From positions 1 to 33,609 of the forward strand of contig JAOAPL010000080.1 of NCBI GenBank assembly GCA_025462925.1: 33,609 bases of DNA, in the 5' to 3' direction. How positions within the stretch are numbered: position 1 is the stretch's first letter; the number at the start of each line of letters is the position of its first letter. A program made the position numbers and the translations under genes. The notes beneath the pieces are model-generated. The model worked only from the letters and a program-made list of their open reading frames with translations, made no database searches and was not told the DNA's origin. Source of the stretch: Acidobacteriaceae bacterium. Its GTDB lineage: Bacteria > Acidobacteriota > Terriglobia > Terriglobales > Acidobacteriaceae. Positions 23,205 through 33,035 of the stretch are shown piece after piece.

Positions 23205-25129
23205 CAATGTCCTGCCTTTCTGGCGGGGGCAATGGCCTGCGCAGCGGATCTCTTGAGAATCTGGTTCTCATCCTGAGCGGCCCACTTGGCCAGAATGGCG
23301 CGTAACCGGTCCGGCGTTCCGGGCTCCGTCAGGACCTCCCTCCAGCCTCGCGTCGCCCACGCTCCGAGACTCGTGGCATCAATGCTCTCGACGAGGGAGA
23401 GAAGCTCCGATTGATGGCGCGGATGATTTTTCGCGAGGAGCATCAGCCCAGTGAATCCGGCGGGTTCCGTTGCGAAATTCGGTGCCCGTAAAACGCGTTC
23501 GCGGAGTGCATTGAAGACCTGTTCGGCGTCGCTGGGAGGCAATCCTCTGACTTGCGGTTCGACGGCGCGCGCTGCCAGTTCGCCGCCGCTGAGTGATTCT
23601 ATGAGCGTGTCTAGACCGCCTGACTCGACGGTACTGGCGAGGATGCGCTTGTCGCGGGCAACAAATACGTAGGGGCGCAAGTCGACATCCTTAAGGGCGG
23701 GATCGATTTTCGCCCACTTCACGAGCCAGTCGCGTGACAACCACTTCTCATTGTCGTCATCCCGCCGGGCGGCGGCTTTACTGGGCTTCGCGTCCTTGTT
23801 GGGTTTGGAGTCAGCCTTGTCGTCGCGGTCTTCTGATTCGAGTTCAGCGAGGAGCGGCACTCTGCCTTTTGCCGCGAGCATCGCCTTGGCGGCGAGGTGG
23901 TCGTAGAAATCCGGCTGGAACCGCTCGGCGAGCATGAGTTTGCCGAGCACCGCGGCGTTGAGGTCCATCCCAAAGCCGCTTTCTTTTGCGATCCTCAGCC
24001 GGATAGAGAGTGAGTTGAGGAACCGCTTAATCTGCCGTGGATTGCCTTTTGTGCCCTCGGCGAGAATCGGTCCGATCTGCTGGGCGAGAACAAATGCCGC
24101 CCCGAGTTCCTCACGTTTCGCGTCGTCCACATCACGAACCTGGTCGAGCGTGATGCCGGAGCCGCGCCATGGCTGATTCAGTGCCTTGCGGGCGAGGGCG
24201 AGGAGGTCTTTGAATCCCATGTGGTCCTCGCCCGCGATCGCCTGGACGAGCAGCAGCATCACGTACGTGCGCGACTCCTGCACGCCGAGCGCCGGTATGC
24301 GGAACGGGATCTGAATCAACTTCTCAAGGTAATTCCTCGCGTATGGCAGCGGGCCGGATGCTAGCGGCAGGTTGGGAAAATGCTGTCGCACGGCGTATTC
24401 GATCATTCCCTCATCAGCGCCAATGATGAATGCTGTCTTCGGGACGAAGAGGAAGAGGCGAATCGCTTCGAGCGTGTCGATCGCGGTTGCCGGCAAGCAG
24501 CGGTCAAGGTCGTCGATCAACACGACGAGTTGGTCGATCTTTGCCTCGTCTAGCAGCTTCGCGAATTCCTCCCTAAAATGATGAATCTCCTCCGAGATGC
24601 TTTCTTCTTCGGCGGGTTTCAGAAGGCCGGCGGCCTCGTCGATCTTGCCTTTGATGTCTTCTGCCGACATCGACTGCACATTCGCTGCGAGATCGTGGAG
24701 TCCGCCCAGCGCCGCTGTGACAATGTGCGGAGGAATACCCGTTTTGAGACTGACGGCGAGTCCGATGCCGTGCCGGGCGAGTTTCATGAGGTTAACTCGC
24801 TTCAGCAGCTTGTAGCCAGCTTCTTTGACCTTGCCAAAGGTTGAGCGCTGCCGAATGAGTTCGCTGACGATGACCTCGATCAAGACTGTCTTCGCATCAT
24901 CGAATCCCTGAAACGTCCAGCCGTTGAACCACAGGGTTGCGACTCTCCTGTCGTCGCGCATGCCGGATTCGACCATCTTAAGGACACTGGATTTCCCGGC
25001 GCCCCAGTCACCGTGGATGCCGATCGTCAGCGCGTGCTCGCGATTTTCTTTGAGCAGCGCGACAATCGTTTTGGCAACAGCCTCGTAGTTGAGGAAGTCG
25101 ACAGCCGTTTCTTGGTCGGGAATCAGCAC
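23204..25129 (-). CDS. qatA: QatA, KAP-family P-loop NTPase
   Basis: A 641-residue KAP NTPase. Walker A is GDWGAGKSS (40-48), the WFNGW signature of KAP proteins is at 67-71, and Walker B is LVVLIDDLDRC (201-211). The region between (about 105-155) holds the usual insertion, weakly hydrophobic here and not clearly membrane-spanning. The C-terminal part contains a lysine/aspartate-rich linker (DDKADSKPNKDAKPSK) and helical repeats. It is the energy-using first subunit of QatABCD. No clear promoter was found upstream. Confidence 0.93.
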   Translation of the reverse strand: MLIPDQETAVDFLNYEAVAKTIVALLKENREHALTIGIHGDWGAGKSSVLKMVESGMRDDRRVATLWFNGWTFQGFDDAKTVLIEVIVSELIRQRSTFGKVKEAGYKLLKRVNLMKLARHGIGLAVSLKTGIPPHIVTAALGGLHDLAANVQSMSAEDIKGKIDEAAGLLKPAEEESISEEIHHFREEFAKLLDEAKIDQLVVLIDDLDRCLPATAIDTLEAIRLFLFVPKTAFIIGADEGMIEYAVRQHFPNLPLASGPLPYARNYLEKLIQIPFRIPALGVQESRTYVMLLLVQAIAGEDHMGFKDLLALARKALNQPWRGSGITLDQVRDVDDAKREELGAAFVLAQQIGPILAEGTKGNPRQIKRFLNSLSIRLRIAKESGFGMDLNAAVLGKLMLAERFQPDFYDHLAAKAMLAAKGRVPLLAELESEDRDDKADSKPNKDAKPSKAAARRDDDNEKWLSRDWLVKWAKIDPALKDVDLRPYVFVARDKRILASTVESGGLDTLIESLSGGELAARAVEPQVRGLPPSDAEQVFNALRERVLRAPNFATEPAGFTGLMLLAKNHPRHQSELLSLVESIDATSLGAWATRGWREVLTEPGTPDRLRAILAKWAAQDENQILKRSAAQAIAPARKAGH

Positions 25130-26104
25130 ATCATCCGCCCTCTCACGCAGGCCACTACCGACGACGCGTCAGGCTGCGGCCCAGCGCCCAAACACGATTC
25201 ACTCGTTCGCAATCTCGGTCCGACTCCGCAATCCGGGCAGAGGAGATTTTCCCCAACCGCTGCGCATCGCCGACAAACCTTTCTCGCCAGCTCGGCTGTG
25301 GCCGCATGTTTCTAGCACCTTCCGTGGCTTCGTCGCACAATAGTGTACTCGGGAAATCAAATCTCCCTACAAGAGAAGTAGTCTGCCACCACAAGGGAAT
25401 TCGATTATTAAAGAATTCTTATCCTCCGATTTCCCGATTGTAGAGATTCCTTTCCTTGTCCGTCGTCCCTCCGACCTGGATTAAGATAGGCGTTGATTGT
25501 GTCTGATTGACTGAGACTTTGCGGCATTGGGCCAACAACCTGTCCAACGCAAAATGTCATCCTTCTTAGTCCCCTCTCAAAGGACCTATGGCCTCGGAAG
25601 GAATCGAGCAAAGTTCATTTCAAAGGACGCCTGGAGCTGGTTGGGGCAATCATCCGCGCAGCGTAAACTCCTTCCACTTCGGTCCCTGATCGAGAAACTT
25701 AGACAACGGGGACTGTTTTCAAGCAAACAGTCGGGGTACGAACCTTGGCTGTTCGACGATGAACGCACTTTGCTTTCGACTGGCCGACTGGCCACTTCAG
25801 CTCGACTGGGGATAGGCTGATTTGCCGGTGCTTGCGACATCTTTGCGTAGCGATCGGAACCGCTAAATCCCCGGAAATTCTCTTCGGCCCTTCCCTGAGC
25901 TGACGACTAACTCTAAATCATTGAATAGAGGGCCCGTCGCAGAATGTGCCACTCTCGCGCATCTTCGCCTTGAATGGATCATTAGTAGGGACATTTCCGC
26001 AGGGTCCGGATCGAGCGGGTGAGTTTTGGCGCTTATCGGCTCAAACGTACGGCACCACTCCACGACACACCCCAGCTGTTCCCGGCGCGACCACAACGTG
26101 AAGG
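25130..26104. other. Gene-poor stretch between Qat and dinB
   Basis: No gene is supported in these 975 bp. Reading frames of 80-97 codons occur on both strands but lack ribosome binding sites and family likeness. GAATTC is repeated around an AT-rich core at about 25398-25418. The right island-edge repeat lies near the end. The qatA promoter should lie in the first 300 bp but no clear match was found. Confidence 0.55.
26026..26072 (+). repeat. Imperfect island-edge repeat, right copy
   Basis: TTGGCGCTTATCGGCTC and the following CGTACGGCAC match 2129-2173 with few changes and the same orientation. The second tandem motif is degenerate (ACGACACACC). The pair brackets about 24 kb containing all the defence genes. 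Confidence 0.5.
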
Positions 26105-27166
26105 TCATTCGAAAAGATCCGGTTGCGCTGGAGCGTCTTCAGGCTCGCGGAAACTTCTCAAGCCAACACCGACCAGCCGAAACCGTTGCTTCGGGCCGAG
26201 ATCTACTCGCTCGCGCAGAGCCAGAGCGAGGGCGGTTAATTCCTCGCAGGAAGCGGGAGGAGCGCTGGATGTGTGACTACGTGTGAGGATTTTGAACTCG
26301 CTGGTCTTCAGTTTGAGGACCACTGTTCGGGCTATCCGAGACTCCTTACGCGAAGCGGACCACAGTTTTTCCGCAAGCCGGCGGATCATCACCTCTGTTT
26401 GTGCCAACGGTACGTCGTGCTCAAATGTATCCTCCACCGATATCGATTTGGTTGGCCTGTCCGGGACGACTTCACTACGGTCCACCCCCCGCGAGAGGTC
26501 GTACAAGCGGATACCATAGCTGCCGAAGTCGTCTTCGAGCGCCAGTAACTCTATCCCTCGCAGACCTCCCACCGTCTGAATCCCCCTTTTCGCGAGTTTC
26601 TCACCCGTCACTTTGCCTACGCCGGGCAGGCGTCCAACGGGCAGCGGAAGCAGAAAAGCATCTATGTCGTCGGGCTGGATAACGAATAAGCCATCAGGTT
26701 TGCGCCAGTCAGAGGCGAGTTTTGCCAAAAACTTATTAGTCGCCACGCCCGCCGAGGCCGTCAGGTTCAGTTCCTGGCGGATTTGTTCGCGAATGGTGCG
26801 CGCTACAAGCGTGGCGGTCGGCAAGCCAGTCTTGTTTTCGGTAACGTCCAGGTACGCTTCATCCAGCGACAATGGTTCGATCAAGTCCGTGTGGCGTTTG
26901 AAAATCTCCCGTACGCTGTGAGAGACCACCCGATAGCGCACGAAATCCGGAGGGACAAAGATCGCACTAGGGCACAAGCGTTCCGCTCGTACTGCTGGCA
27001 TGGCCGCACGCACGCCAAATGCCCTGGCCTCATACGAGGCGGCACAGACGACGGAACGATTGCCCTGCCAAGCGACGATCACGGGCTTGCCGCGGAGCTG
27101 CGGATCGTCTCGCTGCTCGACAGAGGCGTAAAACGCGTCCATGTCGATGTGAATGATTTTTCGCAC
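26105..27166 (-). CDS. dinB: DNA polymerase IV (Y-family)
   Basis: A 353-residue Y-family polymerase of normal DinB length. The catalytic acids are D8 (IHIDMDAFYASVE) and D102-E103 (SLDEAYLDVT). The YEARAFGVRAAMP fingers segment, helix-hairpin-helix LPGVGKVTGEKLA and a little-finger domain follow. It copies past DNA lesions with low fidelity. It diverges from the SRAP gene, so both may respond to damage, though I could not identify a LexA-like box between them. The last codons (PAQPDLFE) resemble a clamp-binding peptide QxxLF. Confidence 0.95.
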   Translation of the reverse strand: MRKIIHIDMDAFYASVEQRDDPQLRGKPVIVAWQGNRSVVCAASYEARAFGVRAAMPAVRAERLCPSAIFVPPDFVRYRVVSHSVREIFKRHTDLIEPLSLDEAYLDVTENKTGLPTATLVARTIREQIRQELNLTASAGVATNKFLAKLASDWRKPDGLFVIQPDDIDAFLLPLPVGRLPGVGKVTGEKLAKRGIQTVGGLRGIELLALEDDFGSYGIRLYDLSRGVDRSEVVPDRPTKSISVEDTFEHDVPLAQTEVMIRRLAEKLWSASRKESRIARTVVLKLKTSEFKILTRSHTSSAPPASCEELTALALALRERVDLGPKQRFRLVGVGLRSFREPEDAPAQPDLFE

Positions 27167-27263
27167 AATCGTCTGGAAGCAATATTATTCCTGACTTCGG
27201 AATGATATTGAATGTGTAACGCTTGCCCCAACACATTCGTGGGCTCTGTTAAACTGACGCTCC

Positions 27264-28010
27264 ATGTGTGGCCGATACCGACTTACAGCGAAGGAGCGTT
27301 ACATCCGTGACCATTTCGGTCTCGACGAAGACCCACCTTGGACACCGCGTTGGAACATTGCGCCCACCCAGCCAGTGGCTGTCATTCGGCAGGATCCGCA
27401 TGAACCCAAGCGCACCTTTAGTCTGCTCCGTTGGGGGCTTATTCCGTATTGGGCCAAAGACGCGTCCATCGGATTCAAGACTATCAATGCGATGTCGGAG
27501 ACGGCCGCGGAGAAGCCCGCTTTCCGTGACGCAATGAGTCGGCGCCGTTGCCTGGTTCCTGCGGATTCGTTTTACGAATGGCAGAAAGTCGGACCGAAAG
27601 AGAAGCAACCGTACAGCTTTGGCATGATAGACGACGGTGTCTTTTCCTTCGCTGGATTATGGGAGAGCTGGCGAGATCCGGCCAACGAGATCGTCGAAAC
27701 ATGCACAATCCTTACCACCAAAACGAACTCGCTGGTTGCCGATGTGCATGACCGTATGCCGGCAATCCTGAAGCCGGCAGATTACGACTTGTGGCTAGAC
27801 CCTGGCGTGACAACCCCTGCGCTCGTGGCTGACTGTCTCAAGCCGTTCGAGGCGAAATTGATGAAGAAATATCCAGTGAGTAGTCGAGTGAATCATTCTG
27901 CAAATGATGATGAGGAATGCGCACGAGAGATTCCGGTCGCGAAGGCCCTCAGACATTATTCGGAAGCATCGCTGGATGCGCTGAATGAACAGCCACTGCC
28001 TACCGAATAA
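27264..28010 (+). CDS. yedK: SRAP/HMCES-family abasic-site DNA-protein crosslinking protein
   Basis: A 248-residue SRAP protein. The N-terminus is MCGRY, with catalytic Cys2 exposed after Met removal. WNIAPTQ, the INAMSET segment, E in DSFYEWQ and H in VHDRMPAIL form the conserved active site. It crosslinks to abasic sites in single-stranded DNA and shields them during replication. It is divergent from dinB with a 97-bp gap, forming a plausible DNA-repair pair. It converges with the endonuclease gene. Confidence 0.95.
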   Translation: MCGRYRLTAKERYIRDHFGLDEDPPWTPRWNIAPTQPVAVIRQDPHEPKRTFSLLRWGLIPYWAKDASIGFKTINAMSETAAEKPAFRDAMSRRRCLVPADSFYEWQKVGPKEKQPYSFGMIDDGVFSFAGLWESWRDPANEIVETCTILTTKTNSLVADVHDRMPAILKPADYDLWLDPGVTTPALVADCLKPFEAKLMKKYPVSSRVNHSANDDEECAREIPVAKALRHYSEASLDALNEQPLPTE

Positions 28011-28026
28011 ACCTCTATATCGGCGC

Positions 28027-28683
28027 TCATTGGGATGGCGATGGAGACACGTCCTGGCAATTGTCAAAGCACTCGACCCAGAGCTCCCGGTTCACCTTGA
28101 GGATTCCGAATTCAACACATGCAGGTCTTGCCGTCTCGTCCGCATAAAGGGGACGGCTAAAGCAGAAGGTCCCACGGTTCAAGACACAGTACTGTTCCAT
28201 ATCGCGAAATCGCTTTCCTGCCACCGACCAACCCCGATTGAGATCGCGACGCTGAACGAAGACATTGGCCTCCAGCCCGTCCACCTTTCCTCCGATCGAA
28301 TGCGCGATAAAGTGGCCCTTGTCCCATTCCTTGCCGAACGTCTTTTCGGTAGCCCCAATCCATCCTTTGAGGCGATAGTCATCGCGCGCCATTTCTCGCG
28401 GTTGAGAACGCCCAAGCGCGGCGATGAGTCTCGCCTCAACATTAGGATCATGAGGCACGACCCCAGTCACTTCCAGAGTGGCGTGGTCATCAAAGAGATA
28501 TTCGAAAGATCCATAATGCCAACGGACGATGTTCGTCCGACGCGATGTCATGTCAATGTAAGCATCTCGCCAGACGTAGGGCAGTTCCTCCAATAGAAAC
28601 GCAGCAAGTTTAGCCGAGCCAATAGGCCCTTTCCGCAATACAGCCGGATAGTCGACCGTTCCCTTAAATGGTGGCTGGGTCAT
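28027..28683 (-). CDS. DNA/RNA non-specific endonuclease-like protein
   Basis: A 218-residue protein with a beta-beta-alpha-metal type motif: EWDKGHFIAHSIGG (the DRGH-like catalytic segment), then GLEANVFVQRRDLNRGWS and RFRDMEQYC with the asparagine and glutamate that bind magnesium in NucA-like nucleases. The N-terminal part contains DAYIDMTSRRTNIVRWHYG. No signal peptide is evident, unlike secreted nucleases. A longer frame reaches a GTG at 28875 but lacks a ribosome binding site and its extra 64 residues look unconserved, so I prefer the ATG. It could be a toxin, effector or repair nuclease. Confidence 0.65.
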   Translation of the reverse strand: MTQPPFKGTVDYPAVLRKGPIGSAKLAAFLLEELPYVWRDAYIDMTSRRTNIVRWHYGSFEYLFDDHATLEVTGVVPHDPNVEARLIAALGRSQPREMARDDYRLKGWIGATEKTFGKEWDKGHFIAHSIGGKVDGLEANVFVQRRDLNRGWSVAGKRFRDMEQYCVLNRGTFCFSRPLYADETARPACVEFGILKVNRELWVECFDNCQDVSPSPSQ

Positions 28684-28934
28684 CGCTGATCTATCCCTGC
28701 CGGTACATTGTCGCTCAAAGCGACAGTCATCAATAGGATCTGGACGCCGGGCGTCAAGAAGCAAGCACCAAGGAAGGTCAAGCGCATACGTAGCGAACAG
28801 ATTACCCAAGAGCTGATAAGAAGCATATTTCGGCCGCCGGCGGCGCAGCTTGAGGCACTCAAATGCCTCCTGCACAATTATGAGACCCTTCGACGAATCG
28901 CCCGCGGCACATCTCGTTTGGGCATCTAACGATT

Positions 28935-30053
28935 CTACGAATTAACGAGCCCAGTATGGCTTCGGAAAGAAGATCGTTCGGACAAATGCTCAGGTTGTCG
29001 GAGTTGCAACCAGAAATGATTGTTGGACCAACGGGTTTCACTCTGGTAGATGCTCCTGCAGCGCGACAAATAAATTCTCCGGATGTCTTCTAGCCGACTG
29101 TTGTAGCTGTTCAGGGCTGTGGGGTCCCCCTCCAGAATTCCATGAATGGCCATGCCGGCCATCATGCCGCTGTGAAGGGCCGAGACGATGCCTTGAGCAG
29201 AGATTGGATCGAAGGACATCGCAGCGTCGCCACAGGCAAGCCATCCATCTCCAGTGAAATGGCTCAGGCGGCCACCCGAAGCGTCGAGTGCCCGCAATGG
29301 AAAATTGAATGTCACACCGCCGAATGCAGCGCTGATGTGACAGGTTTCCATCATTGCCTTTTTCCAGGCGGCAGAAGAAGCAGCGAATTGACCCGCATCC
29401 TGGGGAAGAAGATGAAGGCCAACTATTGGCGATCCCGAAGGCAACAGGCCGGCGTACCACCATCCCTGAGGTACTGCTTCGACCATGGTGCGATTCAGCC
29501 GGAATTCTTTTTGCGGCTGGCCAATGCCAAACAGAGCGGTTAACGGAGCATCACGCTGCCATTTGGCGCCAGCCCTGCGCGCTAGAGACGAGCTTCTTCC
29601 CGTGGCATCAATCAGCCAACGCGCAGCCACTATTTCGCCGTTGTCGAGCTTGATCCGCCAAGCTTCGCTCTCACGCTCCGCTTCAAGGACGCGTGCCTGT
29701 TTGAACCCAGCGCCGGAAGATGTCGCTGCCTCGCGCAACTCGGCATCAAAAAGGAAACGATCCAGCCTCCATCCTCGGCCGTCTGGATCATGAAAAAAAT
29801 CCGTCGCAGCCAGATCCTCCGAACCCCAGGAAGAGAGATTCCCGCCAATGGGAGTATGCGGTTCCTGACCATCCGGGACCGGGAGACTCAACGCGCGCAA
29901 GAGACGCAGGGCCGCACCAGGCAACGCTTCGCCCACTTTGATGGTGTGGCGCGGAACGACATCCACCAACAGGACCTGTCGTCCCTTGCGGGCCAAAACA
30001 TGTGCGGCCACCGATCCTGCTGGACCTGAGCCGGCGATCACTGCGTCCCACAT
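28935..30053 (-). CDS. LodB-like FAD-dependent oxidoreductase
   Basis: A 372-residue flavoprotein. The FAD-binding motif GSGPAGS is at residues 8-14 and the second FAD motif GDAAMSFDPISAQG lies near residue 270, as in tryptophan-halogenase and geranylgeranyl-reductase relatives. It starts 6 bp after the LodA-like gene. LodB-type flavoproteins are needed to build the cysteine tryptophylquinone cofactor in LodA-type oxidases, and that is the likely role here. Confidence 0.85.
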   Translation of the reverse strand: MWDAVIAGSGPAGSVAAHVLARKGRQVLLVDVVPRHTIKVGEALPGAALRLLRALSLPVPDGQEPHTPIGGNLSSWGSEDLAATDFFHDPDGRGWRLDRFLFDAELREAATSSGAGFKQARVLEAERESEAWRIKLDNGEIVAARWLIDATGRSSSLARRAGAKWQRDAPLTALFGIGQPQKEFRLNRTMVEAVPQGWWYAGLLPSGSPIVGLHLLPQDAGQFAASSAAWKKAMMETCHISAAFGGVTFNFPLRALDASGGRLSHFTGDGWLACGDAAMSFDPISAQGIVSALHSGMMAGMAIHGILEGDPTALNSYNSRLEDIRRIYLSRCRSIYQSETRWSNNHFWLQLRQPEHLSERSSFRSHTGLVNS

Positions 30054-30059
30054 GATGGG

Positions 30060-33035
30060 CTACCGGTTCCGCACGCGGACAGAACGGAATTCTTCCAGTT
30101 GCTCCTGGCTTTCCCAGCCCGCGCGTTGGGTGCGAGTGGGCGGAGCCGGTTGCTCTGCAAGCATCCGCGTTGCCTGCAATGCCTGCGCCTTCAAGTGGCT
30201 TCCCGCAAGAGTTTCCACATAGATGACTTCAGGGAAATCAGGATCATCTTTGACACCGGGACGCGCTTCCACTATCCCCATGGCACCGAAGTGCGCAACC
30301 ATCTGCTTCATGACTTCTGCTACGCCGCCCTTCAAAGCGCGCAGCCAATTGGGACGATTACTGAAGGCGATGATGCGCTCTTCACGCGGCAATGAGGTAT
30401 CAATCACTTTGTCATAATCTTCCTGGGTAAGCACCTGGTTCGGCACACGTGCGGGCCAGAATGTGGGCAGATAAGGATCATATTCGGGCTCATATCCGGA
30501 GCGGCAGAACGCGGTGTCACCCTGCCAAGGCAAGGCCATCCACCGGCTGATGTCGCCCGGCCCCTGAGCATAGACCGGTCCACCCGGACGGAGAGCAATT
30601 TGCTGCGTGAGTTGGGCACCATAGTTGGGCTCAGGTCCCGGCGCACGGCGGCGAATGCGGAAAGGCGCTTCATACATGCTTGCCTGGCGCATCGGCCAGG
30701 TCATTTCACAACCGGGATGGAACGCATCCGCAAGACAGAAATGCAGCGCCGCCTTGGTCAACATGGCTGGTTGTTCCGCAAGAGGCACGTTGTTAATTGT
30801 TTTCGGCAACACCGCGGCAGGATTCCAGTCATCCACAAAATTGCCTTCCACCCAGTTCCTGAGCAGCGCCTGCTGCACGGAAGGTAGCGGAAGATTGTTG
30901 CCGGGCGAGGCAGTAGAAAATGATCCGAACGCGTCGCCGTAAATCCAGGGCCAGGTACGTGGCTCGTTTACGGCAGTGTTTGTAGGACGAAAGCAATTGA
31001 AGACCACCTGCCGCAGCTCCATATATGGATCTGCCTTAGTCACCGGATCTGGCGTCTGGGCCAATCTGGCAATGAAATCGGAATCTTCAAAATCCATGGG
31101 ACAGCCTTTGCCGAACATTGTGGCAAAGCCCTTGTTGACCCACTGAAGATTGGAGAGACGCCGCAGAACGGGCAGGATGTCATTGGCGAAGAAAACCTGC
31201 TCCGGCATTGCCATCCAGCCGCACTGAACATAGATGTCAACTAGCAATTCATGCATCGTGCGCCAGCCAATAACATTTGGTGCATAGTTGGGCGGAGCAA
31301 CCACGACCCATGCTGATTCCACAGGAATAGACCTGCCATCGATGGACACCGACGCAGTTACAGGGCCGTCAGAAATATCGTCATACCAATCATCGGCATT
31401 GTTGAAGCTGTTGGGATCAGATGGAATAAAAATAGGAGCATCAGAAGGCGACGCAGATTTGCCCGTTCCGCCCAGGACCAGCAATCGGCCGGCATCGTCT
31501 GTCCTAATCTCACCCAGTGGCACCGGTACTCCCTTGAATTTTCCTGTATCGAAATGATGTTCGGGGCCGCCAGAGACCGCCTTACCCGTGATGCTGCGCT
31601 CTCCCGGATCAATGGCCAGACTTGCACGCGCATTGCTTGGGACCTTGGCGTTGCGGAGAGGCACTGACATCGTAGCCGCATCAGGAATATCCAGCGCGGC
31701 TTGAAACTGGTACCACTGAGCTTTCCGGTTGGCGAGATGCACCGTCCATCTAACATCAGCGTTTTCCGCGGTGAGTTCGCGCACCACCTGTCCGGTGGCG
31801 TTGTAAGCATATATTCGAAAACTGGCGGCTTCGCGTTTCAAGGCCCCAGCAGAATCGCGATAGTAATCCGGAGGTTGGGGCGGTGGGTCGACCACTTCAG
31901 GGCCAATGTAGAATTCAGTCGCGCTGTCACCAATGCGTGCAATGCCAATACCGGGACAGATGGCGGCACGCACAATTACCTGATCTACACAGGGCGCCGA
32001 TTCCAGTGCAGGCTTGGGCTCTACCGGCTCTCCCGTGGGGACGCCATTCACGTTTCTTCTTAGATCAGCTGATGTGGCATAAACTACTCGCCGGGCGTCG
32101 GCAATTGAGCCTTGTGGCCTGTGATCTTCGGTCACCCGCCAGATATTCAATGAAAGGTTTTCTCCATAAGAGGCCTGGCCCCTCCACGTAATGTCCTGTT
32201 GCGGCAGAACCAAGTCCGCGATGTGGACGGGTGGGCTGGCTTTTTCACTCCAGCGTACCGTAGCTTCGTCGAGCGGCATTGTTTTTGGATCGGTCCGGAA
32301 CTGGACGGTAAAGCGGAAGCGCACTTCGCCTTCTTTGAGCCGCTTCTCAAGATCGGCGGCGAGGTAGGTGGGATCCGGCGGAGGGCCCGGAAGCGGATCC
32401 GTGTGCGTCTCCGGTTCGAGTTTGTATTTGACGTAACGGTCGGGTCCGAAGGCGAAAGGAACGCAACTCCAGTAATCGACCTCTAAAACGCTGGCGACAG
32501 GCTTGGCCATTTCATCCAGCAATTTAGCGGTTTTCGGGTGGGCCTTGAGGTAAGTGTCGTAGTCAGCATTGACCACTCCCGCCTGTGTGAACTCGCACAT
32601 GTCTTTCGCGGTATTGACAAAGAACACATCAAAGTTCTGAAGGATAAAGTCGAAGGTCTTCTCCTCAGCCAAGCCAAAGATTTTTGGCGTTGGAGTATCA
32701 AACAACTTGATGCCAATGCCGAGGGTGGTTTTGTAGTCTGAAACTGTCGGCAAGGTATCCGAAGAGAAGCGCACCCAGGCGGGATATTCAGTGCCGGCAA
32801 AAAGCCCTACCTTGAGATTGTCGGGCAGGTTGGGCAACATGCGAAAAGTCCCGCGCACCACACCGTGCGGCTTGAGAAATACCGGACGCATCGCCGGGCA
32901 CTGCCCTTTGGCAATGCGTCCCGCCTGCACCATTCCCACAAACATTTCTGTTAACGATGCGATTGGATCAGCATCGCAATCGATCTTTCGTTTTTGTTCA
33001 GGGGAGGATGAATTTGAAGCAAAGAGATGTTTCAT
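30060..33035 (-). CDS. Fusion of catalase-like domain and LodA-type quinone-cofactor amine oxidase
   Basis: A 991-residue two-domain protein. Residues 1 to about 335 are a catalase-like heme domain of the y4iL type: H57 in LKPHGVVRGTF, the WVRFSSD segment and ARRVVYATSADLRR near 314-327, which contains the R-x-x-Y of the heme side. Residues about 350-991 are LodA/GoxA-like, with PGIGIARIGDS at the start and the cofactor residues visible as C776 (HPGCEMTWP) and W837 (ALPWQGDTAFC). LodA-type enzymes oxidise amino acids and release hydrogen peroxide; the fused catalase would remove it. The substrate is unknown. The start has an AGGAAA ribosome binding site. No secretion signal is clear. Confidence 0.86.
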   Translation of the reverse strand: MKHLFASNSSSPEQKRKIDCDADPIASLTEMFVGMVQAGRIAKGQCPAMRPVFLKPHGVVRGTFRMLPNLPDNLKVGLFAGTEYPAWVRFSSDTLPTVSDYKTTLGIGIKLFDTPTPKIFGLAEEKTFDFILQNFDVFFVNTAKDMCEFTQAGVVNADYDTYLKAHPKTAKLLDEMAKPVASVLEVDYWSCVPFAFGPDRYVKYKLEPETHTDPLPGPPPDPTYLAADLEKRLKEGEVRFRFTVQFRTDPKTMPLDEATVRWSEKASPPVHIADLVLPQQDITWRGQASYGENLSLNIWRVTEDHRPQGSIADARRVVYATSADLRRNVNGVPTGEPVEPKPALESAPCVDQVIVRAAICPGIGIARIGDSATEFYIGPEVVDPPPQPPDYYRDSAGALKREAASFRIYAYNATGQVVRELTAENADVRWTVHLANRKAQWYQFQAALDIPDAATMSVPLRNAKVPSNARASLAIDPGERSITGKAVSGGPEHHFDTGKFKGVPVPLGEIRTDDAGRLLVLGGTGKSASPSDAPIFIPSDPNSFNNADDWYDDISDGPVTASVSIDGRSIPVESAWVVVAPPNYAPNVIGWRTMHELLVDIYVQCGWMAMPEQVFFANDILPVLRRLSNLQWVNKGFATMFGKGCPMDFEDSDFIARLAQTPDPVTKADPYMELRQVVFNCFRPTNTAVNEPRTWPWIYGDAFGSFSTASPGNNLPLPSVQQALLRNWVEGNFVDDWNPAAVLPKTINNVPLAEQPAMLTKAALHFCLADAFHPGCEMTWPMRQASMYEAPFRIRRRAPGPEPNYGAQLTQQIALRPGGPVYAQGPGDISRWMALPWQGDTAFCRSGYEPEYDPYLPTFWPARVPNQVLTQEDYDKVIDTSLPREERIIAFSNRPNWLRALKGGVAEVMKQMVAHFGAMGIVEARPGVKDDPDFPEVIYVETLAGSHLKAQALQATRMLAEQPAPPTRTQRAGWESQEQLEEFRSVRVRNR

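Noticed and set aside
25527-25820. 97-codon open frame between Qat and dinB
   Set aside because: No ribosome binding site, no family likeness, and a competing frame on the other strand.
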